In this document: positions 1 through 11,084 of the stretch, one piece after another | Layout: the number at the start of each line of letters is the position of its first letter | How positions within the stretch are numbered: the stretch's first letter is position 1 | Assembly (NCBI GenBank): GCA_001766655.1 | Contig: MJCC01000005.1 | Coordinates: 1 to 64,000, forward strand | Source: Phytomonas francai | Lineage: Eukaryota; Euglenozoa; Kinetoplastea; Trypanosomatida; Trypanosomatidae | DNA: 64,000 nucleotides | Direction: 5' to 3' | The notes under the pieces: generated by a model | Told to the model about the DNA's origin: nothing | Databases searched by the model: none | The model's input: the letters and a program-made list of their open reading frames with translations, nothing else | Translations under genes and position numbers: made by a program

Positions 1-396
1 TTGTCGCTTTTACGCAACCGAAGGTTTATTTCTCAAGATGGGTACAATAGTATTTCCTCTTTTAGGAAACTATTTTTTTATGTCAAAGAATTGTGTGCGA
101 ATTTTGATGCCACTGAGGCGGAGCTATTGGAAATGATTTCTGAGGTTAATAGGCTTACAGGTATTGTGGATACTCTTTCTTTATCGCTAGAAAAATTTAA
201 AGACTCTGAGCGCCTGATGTTTGGTAAGAAGAAACCCCAAATTACAACAACCTGTACTAAGACTTTCAATGGTGATTGGTCAAAAATTGTTTCTAAGAAT
301 TTAGACTCACTTTTGGGTACCTTTTTGCTTGATTCTAGTAAAGCCTGTAATGTTCCTGTTGCTAATGTAGAAAGTGTTGATTTCAATTGCAGTTAG
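1..396 (+). CDS. 3' end of an unrecognised protein (truncated by window edge)
   Basis: An open frame runs from the first base to a TAG at 394-396, giving about 131 residues with no in-frame ATG near the left edge, so the 5' part lies outside the window. The middle (about residues 35-70) is rich in Leu, Glu, Lys and Ile with heptad-like spacing and could form a short coiled coil. The C-terminal part has no domain I recognise. It lies in the direction of the downstream + genes, which supports it as the tail of a real gene. The region is AT-rich, and a chance open frame of this length is possible but less likely. Confidence 0.4.
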   Translation: MSLLRNRRFISQDGYNSISSFRKLFFYVKELCANFDATEAELLEMISEVNRLTGIVDTLSLSLEKFKDSERLMFGKKKPQITTTCTKTFNGDWSKIVSKNLDSLLGTFLLDSSKACNVPVANVESVDFNCS

Positions 397-1786
397 TTTC
401 CTCAAGGTAGAGCCTATAATCCCACTTCTGTTTGTATCTGAGTTTCAATAGTTTATTTCAAAAGGAATCCTTTTATTTTCAATGCTTATTTTTATGCTTT
501 TAAATACATATTATCATGCCCCTTAAATGATTGCCGCCAGTTAGAGCACTTCATTCATAATGTTTTTACGAGAATGGTAATAAACACATAATCCTGATAA
601 ATAAAAAAAATAGTATACATATTTAAAATAGTCCGTGTGCGGGGCATTATTTTTATTTTATTGTCAGAAAATGACGGATACTGCTATTTCGCTAGGGGGA
701 TTTTTCATAAAATAGATGTCTAGTTCTTACGATTTTTTTTTGTATCCAAGGTAAATGTTATGAAAAGATCCCTAGAACCTTTAGTATATATCTATATTTA
801 TCGTTTCGATACCTTTTGTTCCTTTCCAAATTCTGTTCATTGCTCGCACGTTTGAAATAGTTCATTCCTTTTCATTGATTACGTTGTTTGTTTTATCGTT
901 TATTCAATTAGGATGAAATGCGAGCTTAACTTTCTTACGACTGCGCAGACTTTTTCAAAATAGTCTCATACTTCTCAGGCCAATTTTATCATTTTTTATT
1001 ATTTCGAATTGGAATGAGCGATTGTGGTCTTCTGGTGTCTCTGCCAAACTAGACTTACACTTTTAATGTATTTAAGAAATATAAGTAGTTCAAGTCACAC
1101 CATCTATTCAATACAGTTTCTTCACAAATGTGCCAGGGAAGGGACAAGGTGTGTAAGAATAAGAATTTCTTCTTGACAGTGGTTATTATCTGTATGTAAA
1201 CTACAGTCGTATTTTATTGTTATTTTGTGGATTTCATGCTGCATGCTTGCGTGCATGAATTTTATTCTTTCTTCACTGTCTCAGCATAGTGTGAGAATTA
1301 TTCTACTAAATATTAGATGCAATAGCGTAATGCAAGCGGATAATTTCATTGTATTATTTATTGTTTTCCTTTTAACCCTTTTAATTCTGTTTAGCGTATA
1401 ACTAAACATGCAATACTGGGGAAAATGCACTTAACTGTAAAATGTTAAGATTTTATTAACAACGTGTTGTAATATTGTTTCATATTATTGACGTAAGGAA
1501 GGGGTTGCAAGTGTAGTTGATCCTGAGGCATTTTCTATGACTCCCCGTTTTGTAAAGTTTTTTCGTTTGTTAATGCAGTTCGTTTAACTTGCTTAGAGAA
1601 ATATGAATCATATAACCTTCACTATAAGCATGTTTTTCTCGGGATGGAATATTCAGTATTCTTTTGATTCTAAGTGATACAGATGGCCGAACGATGAGTT
1701 ATTATTGATCACTTTGTGTCCCGTCTGTATTATTAGAATAACTAATTCTGAAAAAGGGTAAAGTTTACATTTGTAAGCGTGGTAAA
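397..1786. other. AT-rich intergenic region, no gene seen
   Basis: About 1.4 kb with no open frame that looks like protein. It contains many T-runs, as in trypanosomatid 3' UTRs and spacers. A pyrimidine-rich stretch at 1793-1810 falls inside the start of the next reading frame. Confidence 0.6.
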
Positions 1787-2065
1787 ATGGCCATTTTTTC
1801 TTGCCTACAGTGCGGATATATGTATGAATTTGTAGTGTCAAGCAATTACATTCGCAGGCTCATTCTGCGTATGGATTATTGTCCGAAGTGTGATCAAACG
1901 AAGACCTTCCGGTTCATGAGTTTTGGTGGGATGGTAGGCCGAATGCCCTTTAAACCAGCGGATGTGCCTAGACCGTCGTACGCTACTCTTTACTGGAGGA
2001 AAAAAATGGATGGGAAGACAGCAAACCTTCCCCTCGACGAAGTGTGCCGAAAAGATCAGTTTTAG
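1787..2065 (+). CDS. Small zinc-ribbon-like protein, 92 aa
   Basis: The reading frame starts at an ATG (1787) and encodes two CxxC pairs, C6-C9 and C32-C35, spaced as in a zinc ribbon or rubredoxin-like knuckle. The second half is basic with aromatic residues and has no further domain. I do not recognise the family, and the binding partner (nucleic acid or protein) is unknown. A T-rich tract ending in CAG at about 1793-1810 resembles an SL acceptor. If it were used, translation could begin only at the in-frame ATG at 1820, which would remove the first CxxC pair. Because both pairs are needed for the site, I prefer the ATG at 1787. The gene stands alone, with more than 700 bases to the next one. 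Confidence 0.55.
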   Translation: MAIFSCLQCGYMYEFVVSSNYIRRLILRMDYCPKCDQTKTFRFMSFGGMVGRMPFKPADVPRPSYATLYWRKKMDGKTANLPLDEVCRKDQF

Positions 2066-2799
2066 TTCTTTTCTAATTGAAGATCTTAGCAAGTGAGTGA
2101 TTGACTATTCTTCGCTGGTTTTGCTGACGGCGTGATAGAAAATCTAGCGAGACAAAATACCTGGTTTTGATTATATTATTTGGGTACACTCCTGTGGACT
2201 GTCTGAGTCCCAAACTGACGATCGCCTCAGTTCACCCATTCATCAATCTCTTAGATGCAGCGGTAATAAAAGTAGACCTAAGCACGCGAAGCAACGGCTG
2301 AAGCTTACAAAATAGGCCTTAGGCAATACAGTTTCAGATGTTACAGGCGCCTATTTTCCGTGATTATCTTAGTGAATGCAGCTTACAGGGCTTAAAACGT
2401 CTTTGGATGTATCAATGACATTGCACTGATTCATTTCTTTACTGTGTGTCGTGCGCATTGGATCTTATTGCCACTCACATTAACTTTTTGTGGATTCCAT
2501 AGCTGTGCACAATGATTTCTTGTTAGAATACCTAGACTTCTGGTATTAGGCTACATTGAGCGGATGATCATTCAAAGGGACAGTATCTGTTTTTAATTGT
2601 GTCAAATTATTATATAGGTTATGTTGTTACCACAACCATAGTCTTGAATGTTTACTGTTTTAAATACCAACTAAAATTGAATATTTTCCCACTTTCTATT
2701 CCTTTCACAGCTTTTCATTTCATACTTTAGTTCTTTATCACTCTGGGGGCAGTAGCATTCACGAAAACTATACTTTTTTTCTTCTTCATAAACACTAGA
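2066..2799. other. Intergenic region with a weak coding-like stretch
   Basis: No intact gene. Around 2120-2310 one + frame stays open for about 47 codons without an ATG, possibly a relic but not convincing. The last 110 bases carry the pyrimidine tract and AG serving the downstream amastin gene. Confidence 0.5.
2681..2710 (+). promoter_or_regulatory. Putative SL trans-splice acceptor for amastin
   Basis: A pyrimidine-rich tract ends in CACAG, with AG at 2709-2710, 90 bases upstream of the amastin ATG. This is the usual layout of a trypanosomatid trans-splicing signal. A second AG closer to the ATG (about 2730) could also be used. Confidence 0.5.
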
Positions 2800-3402
2800 A
2801 TGGGCTGCATATGTAATGCTGTCTCGCTAATACTACAACTTGCTGTCCTTGTCCTTATTTTGACGGGTATCTTGATGGATGAGTTTCGTCCAAAAAAATC
2901 TAATAAAGACAAAACGGCATTTTATATTACATTATGGGGCGTGAAAGATAGTCTTTCCAAATATAAATACACATATCGCCCATCAGATCTATGGTCCGAC
3001 TGTTCTAACCGTGTGCAGCATTTTAAAGTAGCTGCGTCTATGGCTATTATCACTCTTATTATTGCTGGAGCCAGAACACTACTGGGAATTTTACAGACCT
3101 GTTGCTGTTGTATTTGCTTTTGTCCCATAGCAGCGCTGCTAAGTATTGCCGGAAGTGTCCTAGGCGCCGTTTCTATAGGGTACATGATATTTGACTATAA
3201 ACATAACATGGGTGATCCACCAAAAATCGACTCCGCTACTGGTTTGAAAAAAAAAGTCAACCAATGCGTGAAGCTTGAATCTTACACTGGCCCACAAGGA
3301 CTATACCAAGATGGCATGGATATTGGTGTTGGGTTTAAACTTTTTATTGCAGGTTGCGCGTTAAACACACTGAATATTTTGATTATTGCCATTCCGTTAT
3401 AA
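2800..3402 (+). CDS. Amastin surface glycoprotein-like protein, 200 aa
   Basis: Amastins are small four-span membrane proteins of the trypanosomatid surface; their biochemical role is still unclear. The protein has hydrophobic segments at about residues 5-26, 76-95, 103-128 and 176-200. Between the first two is the family signature region, with ITLWG at about residues 43-47 followed by a Cys downstream (WSDC, about 66-69). A run of five Cys around residues 101-106 lies in the cytosolic or membrane-edge segment. Length fits the family (about 180-220 aa). It is a single copy here, unlike the tandem arrays of Leishmania, so it may belong to one of the older amastin subfamilies (alpha, beta or gamma) rather than delta; that subfamily call is inference. 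Confidence 0.85.
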   Translation: MGCICNAVSLILQLAVLVLILTGILMDEFRPKKSNKDKTAFYITLWGVKDSLSKYKYTYRPSDLWSDCSNRVQHFKVAASMAIITLIIAGARTLLGILQTCCCCICFCPIAALLSIAGSVLGAVSIGYMIFDYKHNMGDPPKIDSATGLKKKVNQCVKLESYTGPQGLYQDGMDIGVGFKLFIAGCALNTLNILIIAIPL

Positions 3403-3965
3403 AGAGCGTATTTGGAAGAAGTAGGAAACTTAATTTGTATGTCTTTTTTTTTTAAACACATCTTAATATTGGCGTTTATGAGTGACGCTAGGAGGCCGTA
3501 GCCATAGGGTTGTTGGTATACGAGATCTTCCGGACTGGACTTTTCTTGCTGCTTCTGATTTTAAGACGTCCTTCCCTCAAGTTTACCCTTTTATGATTTG
3601 CTTCGTCGGTGCGCACGCTACGCTCTTTACTTCTATTTTTCGTAATGTTTATGATTTTCTTTGTTGTAATTATATATTTCTAAGGTCTAAATAATAGAGA
3701 TCACGGATAACCACTATTTTCACGTTTGCGATTCTAAGGCAATGCCGCGTTGTATGATTTTTCCCACTGTTCCTTTCATGCCTTCAGAATCTTATGATAC
3801 CAATTTTAGTGAAAATTATAAAAATACTCAAGGACTAAACGAAAAGCTTTCTTCACGGATTCGTATATATGATGTAAGTCGTGGGAAAATAGTTTTTGTG
3901 CAAAGCCAAAAAGTTATGTGAGTTTATTCTAAGCATGTTGAAACCAATGATATAAACATATATAT

Positions 3966-3998
<33 letters not shown>

Positions 3999-6009
3999 CC
4001 CTCAAGTAACCTGATAAAAAAAAAGCCAAAGGATGTACTTGCTATTTAAATTTTACAATGTTTATGTATATTCCAAAAAAATATACGGTGGCTATATCAT
4101 AGTGAACTTTTGCAAAGAGAGGTTTGAATTTTGGAGCTAATTAGGCAAGCTTAATTAAAATTTTAGCAGGTGCATCAATAGTGCTTTGGAAACAGTTTTA
4201 CGATGTTTATTACAACAATTATCAATGGTAAATTATTCTTTTTCAATATTAAAATTTAAAAAATATAAGATTAATATAACGTAAACTGTTTAAAGATGTG
4301 TTTAGTTAAAGTGATCCAACCTTTTATATTTTCAGTGTTAATAAATCTTTTTGATATATTCAGGGACTCATAGCTAGTACATTTTAACTACTTATATAAT
4401 GCAGTCGTAAGAGTAATTACATCCGTAGGATATTTTCAAGTTTACTTTTACAGAGACATTAGGAACTGTGAGAGTGGCGAAATACGGATCCCATTCCTTC
4501 TCTGAGGTGCCAATAGGGTTTTCTTGTGATTGGACCGAGGGGCACAGTAGCTTATACCTGTGAAGCAGCTTCGCTGTGAGTTGGTCATGTTATAAGGCCT
4601 GTTCCATAAATTAAAAAGTCTTTTGTTACTTCGTATGCGTAGAATGCATTTTTGCTTACACAATTCATAAACATTGGTAAGGAAGGTGTTATGGAAAAAA
4701 AAGATAGGTACAAGTATATGAATTCTCCGTATCGTTAACATTAATGCTGGGGACTGGGTTCTCACCCCATGAAGCCTGACCAGAATATGAAAATGATGAA
4801 TTAACGTCGTTGGTAAGTCATGGATACATGAGGTTATTGGGGATGATATTGGATAGTTGAGACGCTATTTTTATGTTTTTTTTTCAGAGAGCTGCTTGTA
4901 TGCCCTGATGGCATACGCTTGTATGATTACTAATATTGCTTTAGATAATCCTGACGTGGCCTACCTCAAGGCATTCGAATTTGTTTCGTAGGATAAAGAA
5001 GGATCAAGGGGGGAGTATTTGACCTTATCCCTTCGAATTCAGTTTTTGGTTCTATGGTCGGTTATGCTACTGTGAAATTGGTTCTTTGATGCAGTTCAGT
5101 GCCAGCTGTGTCCTTTGTCCCGCACTCAAGGATGGCGAGCCTGCTGCGTTCCTCACTTCGGCACCCTTTTTTTTGGTCTTGTGGGTTTTATGACATCAAC
5201 TAGTCTCTTTCTGGAAGCTTGTGGTACGAAAGCCCATTTCTTAGGGTGCAATCATACTATTTTCAGTGGTATTCTTTTTTTCCCTGTCCTTTCGTCTTCT
5301 AAGAATGGTGTCGAAATTGAAACCAGGTGGGTTTCAAAAAGTCTCCTTGCTGTTGCCTTTTTGTCAAGGTCCCCAAAAGAAGACATGTCAATGTTTCCAA
5401 TTTCACACTCAAAGTCTGTGCGATTTGGGGGTCTTCAGGTTTCTAACTTTGTTGTCATGTGTTGCTAAGACAAGGTGCATAATGTTTTCGCGTAATTAAG
5501 CCATGGAATTTTAGAAGGACGTGTGTCGCTCTGAGTGTGGGAAACAGATAGAGACCATCAGTAGCTATGCTCTCACTCTTTTTCTAGTAAGGTTTAGAAC
5601 AAAGTTCCCAAAGCGCGTATTTCTTTCGTCTATATCTGAGTAATGTTCAGAAAATGCTATGTTACTTAGTTCTACGTACCGACTATGATGCTAATTCATA
5701 ACATTAATGTATGACTCCTTCCTACAATGATACATTCACGCTTTATTTTGGGTTAAATTCATGAACACCAGGTTAGTTATCTTTTATTTTAGAAACTACA
5801 CCGACTTTCTCTCCGTATAAATATCATTTCTTATATTTCTACATTTTCCCCTTCTTTACGGCTTCAGACAAGATTTTGCATTAAGGGTTTCTTTTCAAAA
5901 TATCAGTTGATTGGTTTGATTCCCTAAACAAGAATAAAAAATAAGCCTATAAAATCCTATTTATTCTAACTTTTCTGTGCGTAAGTACACATCTGTTTGT
6001 TTATTCGCG
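3403..6009. other. Long AT-rich intergenic region, possible gene relics at 4.4-5.6 kb
   Basis: About 2.6 kb without an intact gene. It includes a TA-rich microsatellite at 3958-3998. From about 4450 to 5600 base composition rises and several frames give short coding-like stretches broken by stops (for example 5115-5468, 117 codons, no ATG at its start). I could not match these to a family, so they may be relics or chance. Confidence 0.5.
3958..3998. repeat. (TA)n microsatellite
   Basis: Alternating TA run with two G interruptions, in a gene-free spacer. Confidence 0.9.
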
Positions 6010-9000
6010 ATGCCACATCAAGACATTCGTCCTGTTGACACTAGCACGAGGTCTTCGTTATTGCCTGGGGTAAGTATAACCAGACCCTACGCATTGGAAA
6101 GCATTTTCCCTTTCGGTGATGATGACGAGGGGATGGTTCAAAGGCAAGATACCACCTATCCTTCCGCCTTACCGTCAACTCGTTCTCAAATAAATCAGGT
6201 GTATGACTCTAATCAGAATTCGATACATTCCAAATCATTGCAACACAAGTCAGATGACCATTTCGTGAGAAGCCGCTCCAATACCCTAGGAAAGTCTAAA
6301 TGTTTAACAAATAGCATGACTTCCGCTAACGCAGCAACGATCAACCTCTCCAAATGTATGTCGTTTAAGAGAGGCCTTGAATGCACCAAATCTTTGGATC
6401 ATGAGTTTTCTAAGGCTACTTCAAAGGATTCGAAAGACAATAAAGGACGCCAAAACGTGTCTGCTCTTGGTGTTTTCAGCTATGCTGATTGTGCGGATAT
6501 TATATTGCTGATATTGGGCGTATTTTTCGCCGTTGCCTGTGGCCTGAGTATGCCTTTATTCGCTTTTTTCTACGGAAAGCTTATATATAACTTGTCCAAC
6601 CCCAAAAGCAAATCAGAAATGCATGCTCCTGTGTACTTAATGCTGTACCTTGGTTTGGGCACAGCCATTGTTTCTACAGGTCGTGTTTTTTGCTGGACCT
6701 TATCTGCAAGTCGGCAAGTCTCCCGTATTCAGCGACACTTCTTCAAAGCCTGTTTACGACAAGATATAGGCTGGCATGACCTTCATAGCCCCGGAATGTT
6801 GACCTCCCGCATGTCGGGCGACACACGGGTTATTCATAATGGTATCAATGAAAAATTTGCCCAAGGTATCATGAATTTCTTTATCGGAGTTTTTGGTATG
6901 ATTATGGGACTAATCCTATCTTGGGAGCTTGCACTTCTAATGTCGTCCCTGCTTCCGATCATGATTATCGTCACCGTTTATGTAGGAAAACGCATTAAAT
7001 ATTTGGCTGAGGCTTCACGTAAGGATTACGCTGTAGCGGGTTCCATCGCAACGGAGGTAATTTCGAACATTAAAATCGTACAAGCCTTTGGAAAAGAGGA
7101 AAGTGAAATGAAGCGGTTTAATGATGCTGCTTTGAATGCGCAAAGATTGGGAATGAAAATGAGTTTCCTGACCACTATAACGCCGGGTATATTTATGGCG
7201 CTGTGCCTTGTTCTTTACTGTGTCGCTTTTATCTTTGCCTCATATCTTGTTCAATGGGGGCGCGCTCGTGTAGACGATATCATCTCTACGTTTATATCGC
7301 TACTGATATCTATTTTTTCGTTCTCCTCAATTTCTATCAATATTATGGCCTTTGTCGAGGCACGTACTGCTGCTCATGAGATCTTTCAGGTTATTGAATC
7401 GACTCCGGAAATTGATATAGATGCCGATGGTGAGCCCGTGAATAGCTTTAATGACGCCATTGAGTTCCGCCACGTGACGTTTTCATACCCCACTCGCCCA
7501 GACATGGTGCTCTTCCGAGACCTCAACCTCACAATTAGGAAAGGCCAAAAGATAGCGTTTTCAGGTGCCTCCGGTTGTGGAAAGTCCTCTATAATCGGAC
7601 TTATCCTGCGTTTTTATGATCCTAACGAGGGTCAGCTGTTCTGTGATGGCGTTGATTTACGTCGTCTACTGTTAAAGGACTGGCGTAGTCAAATTGGTAT
7701 TGTTTCGCAGGAGCCGAACCTCTTTGCGGGATCGATAATATATAACGTGAGATTAGGCAAGCCAACAGCATCCTATGAAGAGGTTGTTGAGGCATGCAAG
7801 AAAGCTAATATCCACGATACAATCATGTCCTTATCCGAGCAGTACGACACATCTGTTGGTGCGGTCGGCACGCAGTTGTCTGGGGGTCAAAAACAGCGTA
7901 TTGCCATCGCTCGCGCGTTGATCAAAAAACCTTCGATTTTGTTACTGGACGAGGCCACCAGCGCACTTGACCTCAAATCCGAGATGAAGGTGCAGGAGGC
8001 TTTGGACGGCCTCATAAAAGATAGTGGAATGACTGTTATAATTGTTTCGCATCGCTTATCTACGATCCGCGATGTAGACTACATCTATTACATCAGACAC
8101 GATGATATAGAGGGCAGTATTATCACTGAGAGTGGCACTTTTGATGAGCTTATCGCTCGCAACGGAGAGTTTGCTGCAATGGCTAGTGTTCAAGGGGCTT
8201 CCTCAAAATCCGAAGAGGGGACCAAGGCTAAAGCCCGGGATGCTGTGGAAAAGGAATATTTCAACGTTGTTCTTGATGACGAAGCACTTTCCAAACTTGA
8301 AGCAGAGGCTCCGCTTACAGAGCGGCAAAAGGTCCCTATCGAAGAGCTTGCAAGTTGGGAGATCAAACGCACCAATGTTGGACCAGGGCGCATCATTAGC
8401 TACTGTAGGGACTATACATGGGCTGTCATTTTAGGTCTTGTAGGCTCTGCTGTATCAGGGGCTATTTTCCCCACAAATAACATTATCTATGGTACCGTTC
8501 TTAGCGTGTTTAGTGATTATGCTATCGATAAGGACGTTCACAAGTTGCGTAAAAATTCAAGCTTGTATGCGCCGCTCTTTCTTATTTTTGCTGTGGCCAG
8601 TTTCGTTGGTGTATACTTGCAGACATTTTATGGATACACAGGCCAGAAGCTCACAACGCGAATTCGTACACTTCTGTTCAGCCGTGTTCTTCAGCAGGAC
8701 ATGAACTTCTTTGACATTCCCGGTCGCGATACTGGTAGTCTTTCTACCATGCTCTCCGGTGACTGCGAAGCAGTCCACCAGCTTTGGGGGCCTTCCATCG
8801 GCTTCAAGCTTCAAACCCTCAGTGCGCTCATTGCTGGTATCGCTATAGGATTTTCTTATGAATGGAGGCTTGCATTAGTTGCGCTTGCATGTCTCCCTGT
8901 CGTTGCTGGCTCTGTCGTTTTTCAGGACACGATTTGCTTGAAATTTATAGAAAAGAACGAAGACACTAATGAATCTGTTGTCACAGAGTCCTTGACCAAC

Positions 9001-10128
9001 ATACGTACTGTCGCTTCATTGAACCTCAAAGACAAAATGGCAGCTGATTTTCATGAATTGCAGGCTAATGAGGAATGGAGGGAGATCAAGAAGAGTATTG
9101 CCATTGCCATTTCTTACGGCGTGTCAAAGTTTGTATTTTATGCTTTTGTAGCGCTCTGTTACTGGTATGGCGGTAATCTTATTTGGGAAGGCAAAACTGA
9201 ATTCAAAAATGTGATCATCACTATTGGTTCAATAATGATGGCTAGCATGGAGGTAGGCGATGCGGGTGCATTTGCCACTAAAGTATCTGATGCTCGCAAG
9301 GCTGCTAGGCGTATCTTCAGTGTGGTGGACCGCACTCCAGACATAGATGGCACTAAAAAGGGTGATGTTGATATCGGTGCCGGATGCCAGGTTGTTTTCA
9401 ATGAAGTCCGGTTTCTTTACCCCTCGCGGCCGAAGCAGGTTGTGCTGAATTCCGTTAGTCTGCAGTTTGACGATGCGACGTCCAACGGCCTCATTGGTGA
9501 GACGGGTTGCGGGAAATCTACCATTGTTCAAATCCTTGCGCGATTTTATGACAAACGGTCTGGGAGAATTACTGTAAATGGTAAGCGCATCGAAGATATC
9601 GATATCACAGAGTGGCGCAAGAATATCAGTATCGTTCTACAGGAGCCGAGCCTTTTTTCAGGAACGGTACGCGAGAACATCAGATACTCGAGGGAGAACG
9701 CGACCGATGAGGAGGTTGAGGCAGCTGCAAAGTTGGCCGATATTCACCAGGAGATTCTAAATTGGCCCGAGGGTTACGACACGCAGGTGGGCTACATGGG
9801 CCGGGGCTTGAGTGGGGGCCAGAAGCAGCGTGTGGCGATTGCGCGGGCCCTGCTGCGCAGGCCCAAACTCCTCCTCCTTGACGAAGCCACAAGCGCACTT
9901 GACAACGCGACAGAGGCCAGGGTTCAGCGGGGCATTAACTCATTCCAGGCTGAGACAGGTACTACAACGATTAGCATCGCGCATCGTTTAACAACAGTCC
10001 GAAACTGCGACCGTATTATCCTCCTGCATTTCGGCAATGTCATTGAACAGGGAAGCCATGATGAACTCATTCGTTTTGGTGGCAAATATAAGGTACAATG
10101 GGAAGTCTATAGCAAGTCTCTCCACTAA
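6010..10128 (+). CDS. ABCB-type full ABC transporter (P-glycoprotein/MDR-like), 1372 aa
   Basis: A full-size exporter with TMD-NBD-TMD-NBD order that should couple ATP hydrolysis to efflux of hydrophobic compounds or lipids across a plasma or vesicle membrane. The first ~150 residues are a Ser/Lys-rich cytosolic tail. NBD1 has Walker A GASGCGKSS (about 518), signature LSGGQ (about 623), Walker B LLLDEATSALD (about 645) and H-loop SHRLS. NBD2 has GETGCGKST (about 1163), LSGGQ (about 1267), LLLLDEATSALD and H-loop AHRLT. Both ATP sites therefore look catalytic. The open frame extends upstream to a GTG at 5977, but the first ATG at 6010 is the sensible start. Homologues include the Leishmania MDR1/ABCB group. 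Substrate cannot be told from sequence. The gene stands isolated in an AT-rich zone. Confidence 0.93.
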   Translation: MPHQDIRPVDTSTRSSLLPGVSITRPYALESIFPFGDDDEGMVQRQDTTYPSALPSTRSQINQVYDSNQNSIHSKSLQHKSDDHFVRSRSNTLGKSKCLTNSMTSANAATINLSKCMSFKRGLECTKSLDHEFSKATSKDSKDNKGRQNVSALGVFSYADCADIILLILGVFFAVACGLSMPLFAFFYGKLIYNLSNPKSKSEMHAPVYLMLYLGLGTAIVSTGRVFCWTLSASRQVSRIQRHFFKACLRQDIGWHDLHSPGMLTSRMSGDTRVIHNGINEKFAQGIMNFFIGVFGMIMGLILSWELALLMSSLLPIMIIVTVYVGKRIKYLAEASRKDYAVAGSIATEVISNIKIVQAFGKEESEMKRFNDAALNAQRLGMKMSFLTTITPGIFMALCLVLYCVAFIFASYLVQWGRARVDDIISTFISLLISIFSFSSISINIMAFVEARTAAHEIFQVIESTPEIDIDADGEPVNSFNDAIEFRHVTFSYPTRPDMVLFRDLNLTIRKGQKIAFSGASGCGKSSIIGLILRFYDPNEGQLFCDGVDLRRLLLKDWRSQIGIVSQEPNLFAGSIIYNVRLGKPTASYEEVVEACKKANIHDTIMSLSEQYDTSVGAVGTQLSGGQKQRIAIARALIKKPSILLLDEATSALDLKSEMKVQEALDGLIKDSGMTVIIVSHRLSTIRDVDYIYYIRHDDIEGSIITESGTFDELIARNGEFAAMASVQGASSKSEEGTKAKARDAVEKEYFNVVLDDEALSKLEAEAPLTERQKVPIEELASWEIKRTNVGPGRIISYCRDYTWAVILGLVGSAVSGAIFPTNNIIYGTVLSVFSDYAIDKDVHKLRKNSSLYAPLFLIFAVASFVGVYLQTFYGYTGQKLTTRIRTLLFSRVLQQDMNFFDIPGRDTGSLSTMLSGDCEAVHQLWGPSIGFKLQTLSALIAGIAIGFSYEWRLALVALACLPVVAGSVVFQDTICLKFIEKNEDTNESVVTESLTNIRTVASLNLKDKMAADFHELQANEEWREIKKSIAIAISYGVSKFVFYAFVALCYWYGGNLIWEGKTEFKNVIITIGSIMMASMEVGDAGAFATKVSDARKAARRIFSVVDRTPDIDGTKKGDVDIGAGCQVVFNEVRFLYPSRPKQVVLNSVSLQFDDATSNGLIGETGCGKSTIVQILARFYDKRSGRITVNGKRIEDIDITEWRKNISIVLQEPSLFSGTVRENIRYSRENATDEEVEAAAKLADIHQEILNWPEGYDTQVGYMGRGLSGGQKQRVAIARALLRRPKLLLLDEATSALDNATEARVQRGINSFQAETGTTTISIAHRLTTVRNCDRIILLHFGNVIEQGSHDELIRFGGKYKVQWEVYSKSLH

Positions 10129-11084
10129 AAGGAAGAGCAATAACACCTGGTGTTTCCCAAAAAAGAAAGTGATAAAAAAAAACAAGGAGATATATTGCAA
10201 GTAATAACATTGAATCTCAAATCCAATATATTAAGTGAATATAAATATAAATTTTTCCATGTGGAAGTCTCGATCACCACGATTTGTGCAAAAAAAAAAC
10301 TCCCTTTCTCATGAGAGCTTTTCATTCCTTCAAAAATGGATTCCGAGGGTGAGGTTACATCAGGGCCTATTTACATAATAATAAATAGGAAAATTTTAAA
10401 ATTTTACAAAGATATGATATATCAGTATCTTTACATTTTAATACTTATCAAGGAATGGACTTATTTTTAATTTATGTTTCGATTATTAATGGTATTAATT
10501 CGATCTGAATTGTATTGAATAAATGGAAAAAATTCATATACACAGATACATATGTGTGCGTGCGTATATAGACGCTTGTTTTTATTACGCTTATTGAAAG
10601 GTCAAAGTTATGTAATCTTACATTTTCCTTCATTTTTAAACTAACAATAAAGTGCATAAAAGCTCTAACTGAAAGGAAAAAGTGTAAAAAAAAAGATAAA
10701 ATTGTTCTCGACTTTCTATTTAATAAATTCAACCTACTTTCTGACAACGACATCGGAAAGTTAAGATATAAATTGCTTTAATCAATGAAATAAGTGTGCA
10801 AGTAGCTTTCATTATTTAATACTGGTTATTCTAGTGCAACGCCACATCTTGAAGAATATGTTGTGTATCTAATTCCTCTATGAATAATCATTAATAGTTC
10901 TATTTAGTCTTTTTCCTTCGAGACCATTTTTTTTCGACGTTTCATTTTCTTCTTAATTTGTTTTTATTAGTTTATCATTTTACATAAACTTGATGCTAAT
11001 ATTAAATGTATGGTATCTTGATCCATTTTTTTTCGCCTTTTCACTTCTTTTTTAGAAAATAAATTCATTCTGAATGGGAAAAAA
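10129..11084. other. AT-rich intergenic region
   Basis: Nearly 1 kb of AT-rich DNA after the ABC transporter with no coding signal. At 11030-11055 a T-rich tract ends in TTTAG, like an SL acceptor, leading into the decayed zone that follows. Confidence 0.6.

Noticed and set aside
3482..3694. 70-codon + frame after amastin
   Set aside because: Short, no domain, lies in the expected 3' UTR.
4448..4765. 105-codon - strand frame
   Set aside because: Opposes the array, no motif, mixed low-quality composition.
5115..5468. 117-codon + frame as a gene
   Set aside because: No ATG at the start of the open stretch, no recognisable domain, T-run-driven Phe content; at best a relic.
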